Shown: positions 1 through 4,966, counted from the first letter of the stretch. The stretch is 5,102 nt of DNA from Roseovarius sp. (GCA_023260815.1 JALQUE010000452.1:1-5102), one strand, 5' to 3'. The notes: a model not told the origin generated them from the letters alone. Numbers and translations are program-made.

Positions 1-1035
1 CAGATGACCGATGCGGAACACCTTGCCCGCAAGCTCACCCAGACCGGTGCCGAAGGCGACGCCATACCGCTCGACCGCATGCGCAACGAAACGGTTCGCA
101 TCCACACCCTCGGGCATACGTATCGCCGACACGGTGTCAGACCACAGATCCGGGCTGTCGGCACACAGCTCCAGCCCCCAGGCATGCACCGCGCGGCGCA
201 CCCCTTCGGCGATGCGGTGGTGACGGGCAAAGACATTGTCCAGACCTTCGTCCAGCAACATGCCCGTGGCCATCTTGAGCCCGTTGAGCAAGCCCACCGC
301 AGGGGTATAGGGATAACCGCCCGCCGCATAGCCCTTGGCCATGTCGCGGATGTCGAAATAGGTCCGGTGCAGGGTTGCCCCCTCGACCGCCTGCATGGCG
401 CGGGGCGAGAATGCCACAATCGCCAGACCGGCGGGCAGCATGAAGCCCTTTTGCGAGCCGGTCACGGCAATATCGACGCGCCACTCGTCCATGCGGAAAT
501 CCATCGACCCGATCGAGCTGACCCCATCGACCAGCAAAAGCGCCGGGTGACCCGCCGCATCCATCGCCCGGCGGATCGCCGCGATATCGGACACAACGCC
601 GGTCGCCGTCTCGTTATGGGTGGCCAACACGGCCTTGATCCGGTGCGCGGTATCAGCGGTCAGGATCTCTTCGTAGCGGTCCGCAGGCAGCCCCGCGCCC
701 CAGCCCGCCTCGATCACCTGCACGTCCAGACCATGACGCTGGCACAGGTCGATCCAGCGATGGCTGAACATCCCGTTGCGCGCGGCCAGAACGGTATCAC
801 CGGCGCACAGCGTGTTGCTGATCGCGGTCTCCCATCCGCCGGTCCCGGTGCCGGGAAAGACAAAGACTTCGGCGTGCTGCGATTTCAGCACCGCCTTCAC
901 ACCGTCAAGCGCGGGGTGAAGAATATCGGCAAACAGCGGCGACCGGTGGTCCAGCGTAGGCATGTCCACGGCCTTGCGCAATTCTTCGGGCATATTGGTC
1001 GGACCCGGAATGAAAACAGGGTTTTGAAAGCTCAT
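1..1035 (-). CDS. bhcA: L-aspartate:glyoxylate aminotransferase BhcA (class V PLP aminotransferase), 3' end cut off by window edge
   Basis: The reverse strand is open from an ATG at 1033-1035 to base 1, giving 345 codons with no stop. The protein begins MSFQNPVFIPGPTNMPEE. It belongs to the class V aminotransferase family (alanine/serine-glyoxylate aminotransferases). Visible landmarks are the N-terminal PGPTN loop (residues 10-14), a glycine-rich GTGTGGWE stretch (62-69), HNETATG (140-146), Asp170 in VDGVSS (expected to hold the PLP ring nitrogen), Lys196 in TGSQKGF (expected Schiff-base lysine) and Arg341 in FRIGHL (family arginine for substrate carboxylate). The family is usually near 395 residues, so roughly 50 are missing. 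BhcA transfers the amino group of aspartate to glyoxylate, making oxaloacetate and glycine in the beta-hydroxyaspartate cycle; it is cytosolic. The specific call rests on close resemblance, from memory, to the Paracoccus denitrificans enzyme and on the divergent IclR regulator. A generic alanine- or serine-glyoxylate aminotransferase is the alternative. AGGAGGG lies 7 bases before the start. Confidence 0.88.
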   Translation of the reverse strand, partial: MSFQNPVFIPGPTNMPEELRKAVDMPTLDHRSPLFADILHPALDGVKAVLKSQHAEVFVFPGTGTGGWETAISNTLCAGDTVLAARNGMFSHRWIDLCQRHGLDVQVIEAGWGAGLPADRYEEILTADTAHRIKAVLATHNETATGVVSDIAAIRRAMDAAGHPALLLVDGVSSIGSMDFRMDEWRVDIAVTGSQKGFMLPAGLAIVAFSPRAMQAVEGATLHRTYFDIRDMAKGYAAGGYPYTPAVGLLNGLKMATGMLLDEGLDNVFARHHRIAEGVRRAVHAWGLELCADSPDLWSDTVSAIRMPEGVDANRFVAHAVERYGVAFGTGLGELAGKVFRIGHL

Positions 1036-1042
1036 GACACGG

Positions 1043-1049
1043 CCCTCCT
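1043..1049 (-). promoter_or_regulatory. Ribosome binding site of bhcA
   Basis: AGGAGGG on the minus strand lies 7 bases upstream of the ATG at 1035. It is a near-perfect Shine-Dalgarno sequence and fixes the start, which agrees with the usual N-terminus of this family. Its strength fits an enzyme made in large amounts. Confidence 0.85.
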
Positions 1050-1064
1050 ATGGTGTCGAGCATC

Positions 1065-1093
1065 ACACTACAGAGACACCGCATCAAACCCAA
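1065..1093 (-). promoter_or_regulatory. Candidate weak promoter for bhcA (near position)
   Basis: On the minus strand TTGGGT (1088-1093) is followed, 17 bases on, by TAGTGT (1065-1070). Each box matches the sigma-70 consensus at only three of six positions, so it would need activation; the GAAAAACTTTTTC palindrome lies 7 bases upstream of the -35 box. A second option is TCCACA-N17-TATATG (1148-1176), which matches four of six in each box. I cannot choose between them from sequence. Confidence 0.25.
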
Positions 1094-1100
1094 TTTTTTT

Positions 1101-1113
1101 GAAAAACTTTTTC
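1101..1113. promoter_or_regulatory. Inverted repeat GAAAAA-C-TTTTTC, candidate BhcR operator
   Basis: This is a perfect 6-1-6 palindrome, GAAAAACTTTTTC, overlapping a second one (TTTTTGAAAAA, 1096-1106) and the TTCGAA at 1111-1116. IclR-family operators are often short A/T-rich palindromes of this kind. It lies just upstream of the nearer candidate bhcA promoter (1065-1093), where an activator would be expected to bind. Confidence 0.5.
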
Positions 1114-1122
1114 GAATACACC

Positions 1123-1134
1123 TAATGATCATTA
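1123..1134. promoter_or_regulatory. 12-base perfect palindrome TAATGATCATTA
   Basis: TAATGATCATTA reads the same on both strands with no spacer. It sits near the centre of the divergent control region, between the GAAAAACTTTTTC repeat and the ATGAATTTCAT repeat. It is a candidate binding site for a dimeric regulator, either BhcR or a second factor; no known consensus was matched. Confidence 0.45.
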
Positions 1135-1139
1135 TTTAC

Positions 1140-1150
1140 ATGAATTTCAT
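1140..1150. promoter_or_regulatory. Inverted repeat ATGAA-T-TTCAT
   Basis: A perfect 5-1-5 palindrome. Its right arm TTTCAT recurs at 1163-1168 and 1183-1188, so it may share a half-site with the direct repeats. It overlaps the -10 box of the farther candidate bhcA promoter. Confidence 0.4.
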
Positions 1151-1176
1151 ATACTTACATTTTTTCATTGTGTGGA
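1148..1176 (-). promoter_or_regulatory. Candidate promoter for bhcA (far position)
   Basis: Minus-strand TCCACA (1171-1176) and TATATG (1148-1153) are separated by 17 bases; each matches the sigma-70 consensus at four of six positions. If used, the transcript would start near 1141 and the 12-base palindrome and the GAAAAACTTTTTC repeat would lie downstream of the start, positions suited to repression. Confidence 0.25.
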
Positions 1177-1188
1177 ATTATTTTTCAT
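1161..1188. repeat. Direct repeat TTTTTCAT, two copies 20 bases apart
   Basis: TTTTTCAT occurs at 1161-1168 and again at 1181-1188, a start-to-start distance of exactly 20 bases, close to two helical turns. This would place two bound proteins on the same face of the DNA. The AT-rich composition makes chance repetition fairly likely, so the functional reading is tentative. Confidence 0.4.
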
Positions 1189-1197
1189 AATTAGAAT
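1168..1197 (+). promoter_or_regulatory. Candidate promoter for bhcR
   Basis: TTGTGT (1168-1173) and TAGAAT (1192-1197, five of six matches to TATAAT) are 18 bases apart on the plus strand. Transcription would start near 1204, leaving a leader of about 28 bases with the GGAG ribosome binding site. CATAAT at 1186-1191 is an alternative -10 box. Confidence 0.35.
1176..1192. promoter_or_regulatory. Inverted repeat AATTAT-N5-ATAATT in the bhcR promoter area
   Basis: Six-base arms AATTAT (1176-1181) and ATAATT (1187-1192) are perfectly complementary around a 5-base spacer. The repeat lies between the -35-like and -10-like boxes proposed for bhcR, so a protein bound here could repress bhcR transcription (autoregulation is common in the IclR family). 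Confidence 0.4.
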
Positions 1198-1222
1198 ACC
1201 ATCGGATACAACCACCAGATTC

Positions 1223-1226
1223 GGAG
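1223..1226 (+). promoter_or_regulatory. Ribosome binding site of bhcR
   Basis: GGAG lies 6 bases before the ATG at 1233, supporting that start. It is shorter than the bhcA site, in line with lower expression of a regulator. Confidence 0.7.
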
Positions 1227-1232
1227 CTTCAG

Positions 1233-2081
1233 ATGGATCAGACGACGCGCCGCCGTGGACGGCCCAAGGGGTTCAACAGCCCCACTTCGAAGACCACGAT
1301 CCAATCGCTGGATCGTGCATTCGACGTGCTTGATTGCCTTGCCGCGCGGGATGGGCTGACCCTGACCGACATCGCCGAAGCGCTCGATCAATCGCCCGCC
1401 ACGATCCACCGCGTCCTGGCCACGCTCGAGGCGCGGGACATCGTCGACAGCGATCCGGGCACGCAGACATGGTTCATCGGGGGCATGGCCTACAGGATCG
1501 GATCGGCCTTTCTGCGCCGCGCGGGCGTGGTCGAACGTGCCCGCGCCAGTATGCGCGAACTGATGCAAAGCACCGGCGAAACGGCCAATCTCGGGATCGA
1601 GCATGCGGGCCAGGTCATGTTCATCAGTCAGGTGGAAACCCCACAGACGATCCGGGCGTTCTTTCCGCCGGGCACCGTGTCGCCGATGCATGCCTCGGGC
1701 ATCGGCAAGGCGCTACTGGCCCAGTATTCCGACGACCGGATGACAGCGTTTCTTGCGGCGCATGAACTGACGCGCTTTACCGACAGGACCATCACCGATC
1801 CAGATGCCTTGCGGGCCGACATGGACCTGACCCGCACCCGTGGCTGGGCCTGGGACGACGAGGAGAAAGCTGCCGGAATGCGCTGCGTCGCGGCGCCGAT
1901 CTTCAACATCTTCAGCGAGCCGGTGGCGGGTATTTCCGTCTCGGGGCCGACGCATCGAATGGATGTGGCCCGCATCGAAGCGATCGGCGCAATGGTGCGC
2001 GAGGCTGCGGCCGCCGTGTCCCGCGCCCTAGGCTCGGAGGTCGGCAGCCCCGCGCAGGGCGCGGATCAGGCGGCGTCGTAG
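1233..2081 (+). CDS. bhcR: IclR-family transcriptional regulator BhcR of the beta-hydroxyaspartate cycle
   Basis: The 282-residue product has the normal IclR layout. A basic N-terminal arm, RRRGRPKG (6-13), resembles an AT-hook. A winged helix-turn-helix follows (about 23-85), with the helix-turn-helix in LTLTDIAEALDQ to RVLATLEARDIV (42-71). The effector-binding domain (about 95-268) carries MHASGIGKALLA (152-163) and GMRCVAAPIFN (215-225), both IclR signatures. The last dozen residues are a low-complexity tail. It starts at a GGAG-preceded ATG and is divergent from bhcA, with the AT-rich control region between. In the family the C-terminal domain binds a small metabolite; for BhcR I recall glyoxylate. 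Its expected job is to switch the bhcABCD operon according to glyoxylate supply and probably to control itself. The general IclR call is near certain; the bhcR name depends on the bhcA neighbour. Its 3' end overlaps the convergent DUF411 gene by 16 bases. Confidence 0.9.
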   Translation: MDQTTRRRGRPKGFNSPTSKTTIQSLDRAFDVLDCLAARDGLTLTDIAEALDQSPATIHRVLATLEARDIVDSDPGTQTWFIGGMAYRIGSAFLRRAGVVERARASMRELMQSTGETANLGIEHAGQVMFISQVETPQTIRAFFPPGTVSPMHASGIGKALLAQYSDDRMTAFLAAHELTRFTDRTITDPDALRADMDLTRTRGWAWDDEEKAAGMRCVAAPIFNIFSEPVAGISVSGPTHRMDVARIEAIGAMVREAAAAVSRALGSEVGSPAQGADQAAS

Positions 2082-2542
2082 CGGGTGAACACCTCGGTCG
2101 TGCCGTCGCGGCGGATCAGGTGAACGTCATAGGCCTCGCGCCGGTCTTCCGGCCCCATGCCCGGCGACCCGTAAGGCATTCCCGGCACGGCAAGGCCAAC
2201 GGCGTCGGGCCTTTCGGACAGCAGGCGGCGGATGTCGGCGGCGGGCACATGGCCTTCGATCATGTAACCGTCGATCTTACCCGTGTGGCATGAGGCCATC
2301 TTGGGCGGAATGCCATTGTCCAGCTTGTAGCGGCTGAGGGCGGTGCCAAAGCTGGTTTCGGTCGTCACCTCGAACCCGTCCGCCTGAAGAATCTCGATCC
2401 ATGCGCCGCAGCATCCGCAATTGGGGTCTTTCAGGACATGGATCAGCGGACGCGCGGTCGCGGCGGCGGGCATGGCCGCGCTCAGCGTCACGGCGGCGCT
2501 ACCAACAAGCAGGGCGCGGCGGGTCATCGTCGGGTGTGTCAT
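2066..2542 (-). CDS. Exported DUF411 (CopG-like) probable copper-binding protein
   Basis: The 158-residue product starts MTHPTMTRRALLVGSAAV: a short basic region, a hydrophobic core (about 10-23) and an AAATA end near residue 30, so it is an exported protein with a signal peptide. The mature part opens with IHVLKDPNCGCCGAW; the CGCC motif (Cys42, Cys44, Cys45) marks the DUF411 family, to which the copper-resistance protein CopG belongs. Further family features are MASCHTGKIDGYMIEGHVP (82-100, Cys85 and His86 as possible ligands) and GLAVPGMPYGSPGM (116-129). Family knowledge suggests periplasmic copper binding or handling; no copper pump or oxidase is visible nearby, so the physiological role is inferred. 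The start at 2542 was chosen because GGAGG stands 6 bases before it and the signal peptide begins there; longer in-frame starts lack both. It lies 96 bases after the ZIP gene and overlaps bhcR tail to tail. Confidence 0.88.
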   Translation of the reverse strand: MTHPTMTRRALLVGSAAVTLSAAMPAAATARPLIHVLKDPNCGCCGAWIEILQADGFEVTTETSFGTALSRYKLDNGIPPKMASCHTGKIDGYMIEGHVPAADIRRLLSERPDAVGLAVPGMPYGSPGMGPEDRREAYDVHLIRRDGTTEVFTRYDAA

Positions 2543-2548
2543 CTTGGG

Positions 2549-2553
2549 CCTCC
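2549..2553 (-). promoter_or_regulatory. Ribosome binding site of the DUF411 gene
   Basis: GGAGG on the minus strand sits 6 bases before the ATG at 2542. It decides the start against the longer in-frame options at 2575 and 2620. Confidence 0.8.
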
Positions 2554-2570
2554 GGTCTTGACTGGGCGCC

Positions 2571-2599
2571 AGCATAGACCAGCGCGCCGCCGCCTCCAA
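2571..2599 (-). promoter_or_regulatory. Candidate promoter for the DUF411 gene
   Basis: In the 96-base gap after the ZIP gene, minus-strand TTGGAG (2594-2599) and TATGCT (2571-2576, four of six matches) are 17 bases apart. A start near 2564 would leave a leader of about 22 bases. It would let this gene be expressed apart from the peptidase and transporter. No terminator is visible in the gap, so read-through is equally possible. Confidence 0.3.
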
Positions 2600-2638
2600 C
2601 CACCGCTGCGCGCGGCACACGAAATCGTGCAGCCCGGC

Positions 2639-3427
2639 TCAGCCCGCCAGCCAGACATCCAGAAACAGCATCACCACCAAGCCCACCGCCAGCCCAAGCG
2701 TCGCCTTGTTCTGGTGGCCGCTGCGATGGGTCTCGGGGATGATCTCGTGACTGATGACATACAGCATCGCCCCCGCCGCAAACGCCAGGCCCCACGGCAA
2801 CAACGGCTCGGAGATCGAGATCAGCCCCGCCCCAAGCACACCGCCCAAAGGCTCCACCAGCCCGGTCAGCGCCGCGATCAGCCACGCCCGGTAACGCCCA
2901 TAGCCTTCGCCCAGAAGCGCCACCGCAACGGCCAGTCCTTCGGGGGCGTTCTGCAGGCCGATGCCGATGGCCAGGGGCAGACCACCGTCAAGCCCATGCG
3001 CGCCGAACCCGACGCCGACCGCCAGCCCTTCGGGGAAATTGTGAATGGTGATCGCGATGATGAACAGCCACACCCGGCGCAGTGCCACCGCATCCGGCCC
3101 TTCGCGTCCCATGCGGAAATGCTCATGCGGAAGCGCCTCGTTCATCAGGTGGACCACCGCCATGCCGATCAGGATCGACACACAGGTGATCGCAGCAGGT
3201 ATCGCGCCCCGCCCATAGGTTTCGCCTGCCGCATCCAGCGCCGGGATAATCAGCGAAAAGAACGATGCCGCCAGCATGACGCCCGCGGCAAAGCCAAGCG
3301 ACATATCGCGAAACGCCCGCCCCGGCACACGACCTGCCAAAACCGGCAGCGCGCCCACCGCCGTCATCAGCCCCGCCGCAAGACTGCCGAGAAACCCCAG
3401 AAGCAGCGGCGAGGTCGAGATATCCAT
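2639..3427 (-). CDS. ZIP-family divalent metal transporter
   Basis: The 262-residue product is an inner-membrane protein with about eight hydrophobic segments (roughly 8-30, 42-63, 75-96, 117-139, 148-173, 182-205, 210-229, 243-260). The two ZIP metal-site signatures are present: HNFPEG (129-134) in segment 4 and QNAPEG (159-164) in segment 5, followed by EPLGG (192-196) and HEIIPE (227-232). ZIP proteins bring zinc, iron or manganese into the cytoplasm; the metal cannot be told from sequence. The loop between segments 3 and 4 is short, with only two histidines (HEHF, 101-104) rather than a long His-rich stretch. The start at 3427 was chosen because GAGG stands 8 bases before it and the membrane segments follow directly; the longer in-frame start would lie inside the upstream gene. 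It begins 10 bases after the M29 stop, so the two are almost certainly co-transcribed. Confidence 0.9.
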   Translation of the reverse strand: MDISTSPLLLGFLGSLAAGLMTAVGALPVLAGRVPGRAFRDMSLGFAAGVMLAASFFSLIIPALDAAGETYGRGAIPAAITCVSILIGMAVVHLMNEALPHEHFRMGREGPDAVALRRVWLFIIAITIHNFPEGLAVGVGFGAHGLDGGLPLAIGIGLQNAPEGLAVAVALLGEGYGRYRAWLIAALTGLVEPLGGVLGAGLISISEPLLPWGLAFAAGAMLYVISHEIIPETHRSGHQNKATLGLAVGLVVMLFLDVWLAG

Positions 3428-3435
3428 CAAGACGG

Positions 3436-3440
3436 CCTCA
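3436..3440 (-). promoter_or_regulatory. Ribosome binding site of the ZIP gene overlapping the upstream stop codon
   Basis: Minus-strand TGAGG contains the TGA stop of the aminopeptidase gene (3438-3440) and the GAGG Shine-Dalgarno of the ZIP gene (3436-3439), 8 bases before its ATG. A ribosome ending the first gene would sit on the start site of the second, which points to translational coupling. Confidence 0.65.
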
Positions 3441-4676
3441 GGCCCATTCGCCCTGCCGGAAGACCGGCACGCGGGTGCCATCTTCGCGCAAACCGTCGAT
3501 ATCGGTCTCTGCCCCGCCGATCATCCAGTCGACATGGATCAGACTGGCATTGCCGCCACGCGCGGCAATGTCATCGGGGCTCAGGCTGTCACCGCCCTGA
3601 AAGCACTTGGAATAGCATTGGCCAAGCGCGATATGGCACGCGGCGTTCTCGTCATAGAGCGTGTTGTAGAACAGCACCCCCGATTGCGAGATCGGCGAGG
3701 AATGGGGCACCAACGCCACCTCGCCCAGACGGCGCGCGCCCTCGTCGGTGTCCAGCAGCTTGTGCAGCACGGCCTCGCCCCGGCTGGCGCGGGCCTCGGT
3801 GATGCGGCCGCCCTCGAAACGGACCTCGATGTTCTCGATCAGGCTGCCTTGATGCGACAACGGCTTGGAGGCGCGCACATGCCCCTCGGTGCGGGCGGCG
3901 TGCGGGGTGGTGAACACCTCTTCGGTGGGAATGTTGGGGTTGCAGGTCACGCCGTTGCGCGCCACCGAGGCCCCGCCCTGCCATTCGTGCCCATCGGCCA
4001 GCCCCACCGTCAGATCGGTGCCCGGCCCGGTGAAATGCAGCGCGGCAAAGCGCTGATCGTTCAGCCAGTCGGTCCGTGCGCGCAACGTGGCGTTATGCGC
4101 CTCCCATTCGGCGACGGGATCGGCGGTATCGACCCGCGACGCGGCAAAGATCGCCTGCGCCAGCCTGTCCACGGCCTGATCTTCGGGCAGGTCGGGGAAC
4201 ATGCGGCGCGCCCATGAGGGGCTGGGATAGCTGGCGATCGACCAGTTGATCGCGAAATTGGCGATATGTTCCAAAGCGGGCTTGTAGGCCATGGAATTCG
4301 CCTTGCCGGCCCGCGCCACCTTGGCGGGGTCTTCGTCGGCCAGAAGCATCGGGTCATCGCCGACGATCGCCATGCGCGCGGCGCCCCCTTCGAAGGCCTT
4401 GGCCATCCCTTCGTACAGCCAGCCGGGCGCGCGGTCGAAACTGTCGTCGGGCGCATGGCGATAGCGCGCCAGCATCAGCGCCTCATCGCCAAGGATCGGC
4501 GTCACAAGCCCCGCGCCCGCCCGATACGCCTCGGCGACGACACGGCGCACCAGCGGCAGGGCCACCACCGGCGCGGTCAGCACAAGATCCTGCCCCGGCT
4601 GGAGGTTCAGCCCGATCCTGACGGCCACCTGCGCCAGCTTGTCCAGTTCCGGCGCGTATCTGTCCTCGAATGTCAT
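3438..4676 (-). CDS. M29-family metallo-aminopeptidase (AmpS/aminopeptidase T type)
   Basis: The 412-residue product matches the usual length of family M29, cytosolic two-metal aminopeptidases that remove N-terminal residues from peptides. The start is typical: MTFEDRYAPELDKLAQVAV, then IGLNLQPGQDLVL (21-33). The C-terminal catalytic half carries NIPTEEVFTTP (248-258, with Glu252/Glu253), LGEVALVP (317-324, Glu319), YDENAACHIALG (341-352, His348), Tyr355, and HVDWMIG (381-387, His381 and Asp383). These are the glutamates, histidines, aspartate and tyrosine the family uses for its metal pair and catalysis, so the enzyme looks active. The ATG at 4676 was chosen because AGGAG stands 6 bases before it and the family N-terminus begins there; the extra upstream in-frame codons have no resemblance to the family and run into the terminator. 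It is the first gene of a probable operon with the ZIP transporter. A general peptide-recycling role is likely; substrate preference is unknown. Confidence 0.93.
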   Translation of the reverse strand: MTFEDRYAPELDKLAQVAVRIGLNLQPGQDLVLTAPVVALPLVRRVVAEAYRAGAGLVTPILGDEALMLARYRHAPDDSFDRAPGWLYEGMAKAFEGGAARMAIVGDDPMLLADEDPAKVARAGKANSMAYKPALEHIANFAINWSIASYPSPSWARRMFPDLPEDQAVDRLAQAIFAASRVDTADPVAEWEAHNATLRARTDWLNDQRFAALHFTGPGTDLTVGLADGHEWQGGASVARNGVTCNPNIPTEEVFTTPHAARTEGHVRASKPLSHQGSLIENIEVRFEGGRITEARASRGEAVLHKLLDTDEGARRLGEVALVPHSSPISQSGVLFYNTLYDENAACHIALGQCYSKCFQGGDSLSPDDIAARGGNASLIHVDWMIGGAETDIDGLREDGTRVPVFRQGEWA

Positions 4677-4682
4677 GACCTG

Positions 4683-4687
4683 CTCCT
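4683..4687 (-). promoter_or_regulatory. Ribosome binding site of the M29 gene
   Basis: Minus-strand AGGAG lies 6 bases before the ATG at 4676 and decides this start against a longer in-frame reading from 4817. Confidence 0.75.
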
Positions 4688-4704
4688 GATTTACTGTCGC
4701 GCGC

Positions 4705-4733
4705 ACGTTCGAAGAACCCGGCGCCAAGGTCAA
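4705..4733 (-). promoter_or_regulatory. Weak candidate promoter for the M29-ZIP operon
   Basis: Minus-strand TTGACC (4728-4733) is a good -35 box, but the element 17 bases downstream, GAACGT (4705-4710), is a poor -10. It lies between the upstream terminator and the M29 start, where the operon promoter should be. A small palindrome GTTC-GAA-GAAC (4707-4717) overlaps it. Confidence 0.25.
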
Positions 4734-4780
4734 GGCGGCAGCGCGACGTCCCGATGACAACGACCCGGTCCAGCCCCGAC

Positions 4781-4810
4781 AAAAAGGGCCGCCCCCTGCG
4801 GCGCGGCCCC
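4781..4810 (-). terminator. Intrinsic terminator after the 39-residue protein gene
   Basis: Read on the minus strand, arms GGGCCGC (4803-4809) and GCGGCCC (4786-4792) form a perfect 7-base GC stem with a 10-base loop, followed directly by TTTTT (4781-4785). It lies about 30 bases after the stop of the small gene. It also insulates the M29 operon from upstream transcription. The T run is short but the stem is strong. Confidence 0.8.
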
Positions 4811-4841
4811 ATAGCACCCCGTGACGGGCGGTGATCCTGCC

Positions 4842-4961
4842 TCAGCCGGCCTTGCGGCGGTGGTGCAACTCGCGGATCAGCGCCTTGGCTGCCAGATGCA
4901 TCCCCGAATTCTGAAGGGATTCGATCCGCTGTTCGATTTCCTCAATGGTCATATCGCTCAT
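4842..4961 (-). CDS. Small protein of unknown function (39 residues)
   Basis: I do not recognise this gene. The product, starting MSDMTIEEIEQRIESLQN, is charged and probably forms two short helices: an acidic/polar first half (about 5-17), a SGMHLAAKALIREL second half (19-32) and a basic tail HHRRKAG. It has no signal peptide, cysteine or membrane segment, so it is expected in the cytoplasm. Reality is supported by an AAGGAGA ribosome binding site 6 bases before the ATG at 4961 and by an intrinsic terminator just after the stop. A longer in-frame reading starting at 5087 exists, but its extra 42 residues are composition-driven and lack a comparable ribosome site. It is transcribed towards the M29 gene but is separated from it by the terminator, so it is probably its own unit or the end of a unit beginning right of the window. 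Confidence 0.75.
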   Translation of the reverse strand: MSDMTIEEIEQRIESLQNSGMHLAAKALIRELHHRRKAG

Positions 4962-4966
4962 GGCTG

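Larger units (their letters stand above)
1036..1232. promoter_or_regulatory. Divergent bhcA-bhcR intergenic control region
   Basis: This 197-base gap separates the two divergent start codons. Bases 1091-1200 contain only 24 G/C, in sharp contrast to the GC-rich genes on both sides. It holds A/T runs, four inverted repeats and one direct repeat, listed separately. A divergent IclR regulator gene next to its target operon commonly binds such a shared region, and I recall BhcR being reported to bind the bhc promoter with glyoxylate as effector. That this gap carries both promoters and the BhcR operator is therefore well supported; which repeat is the true operator is not determined. Confidence 0.85.

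Noticed and set aside
4..1125. Long plus-strand open frame opposite bhcA
   Set aside because: It is antisense to a clear aminotransferase, has no family resemblance and an Arg/His/Gly-rich composition typical of the wrong strand of GC-rich genes.
2543..2620. N-terminal extension of the DUF411 protein
   Set aside because: It would bury the signal peptide behind 26 extra residues; the GGAGG site 6 bases before 2542 fits the shorter form.
2618..2629. Small hairpin CACGA-AA-TCGTG after the ZIP gene as a terminator
   Set aside because: The stem is only five pairs with a two-base loop and there is no T run, so it cannot be called a terminator.
2438..3802. 454-codon plus-strand open frame across the DUF411 and ZIP genes
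   Set aside because: It is the antisense shadow of two recognisable genes; its product is Arg/Pro/Gln-rich low complexity with no domain and no convincing ribosome site.
3276..4217. 313-codon plus-strand open frame opposite the M29 gene
   Set aside because: It is antisense to catalytic motifs of a recognised peptidase; no independent evidence of coding.
4677..4817. N-terminal extension of the M29 protein to an ATG at 4817
   Set aside because: It would start within sequence forming the upstream terminator, adds 47 residues unlike the family, and has no ribosome site as good as AGGAG before 4676.
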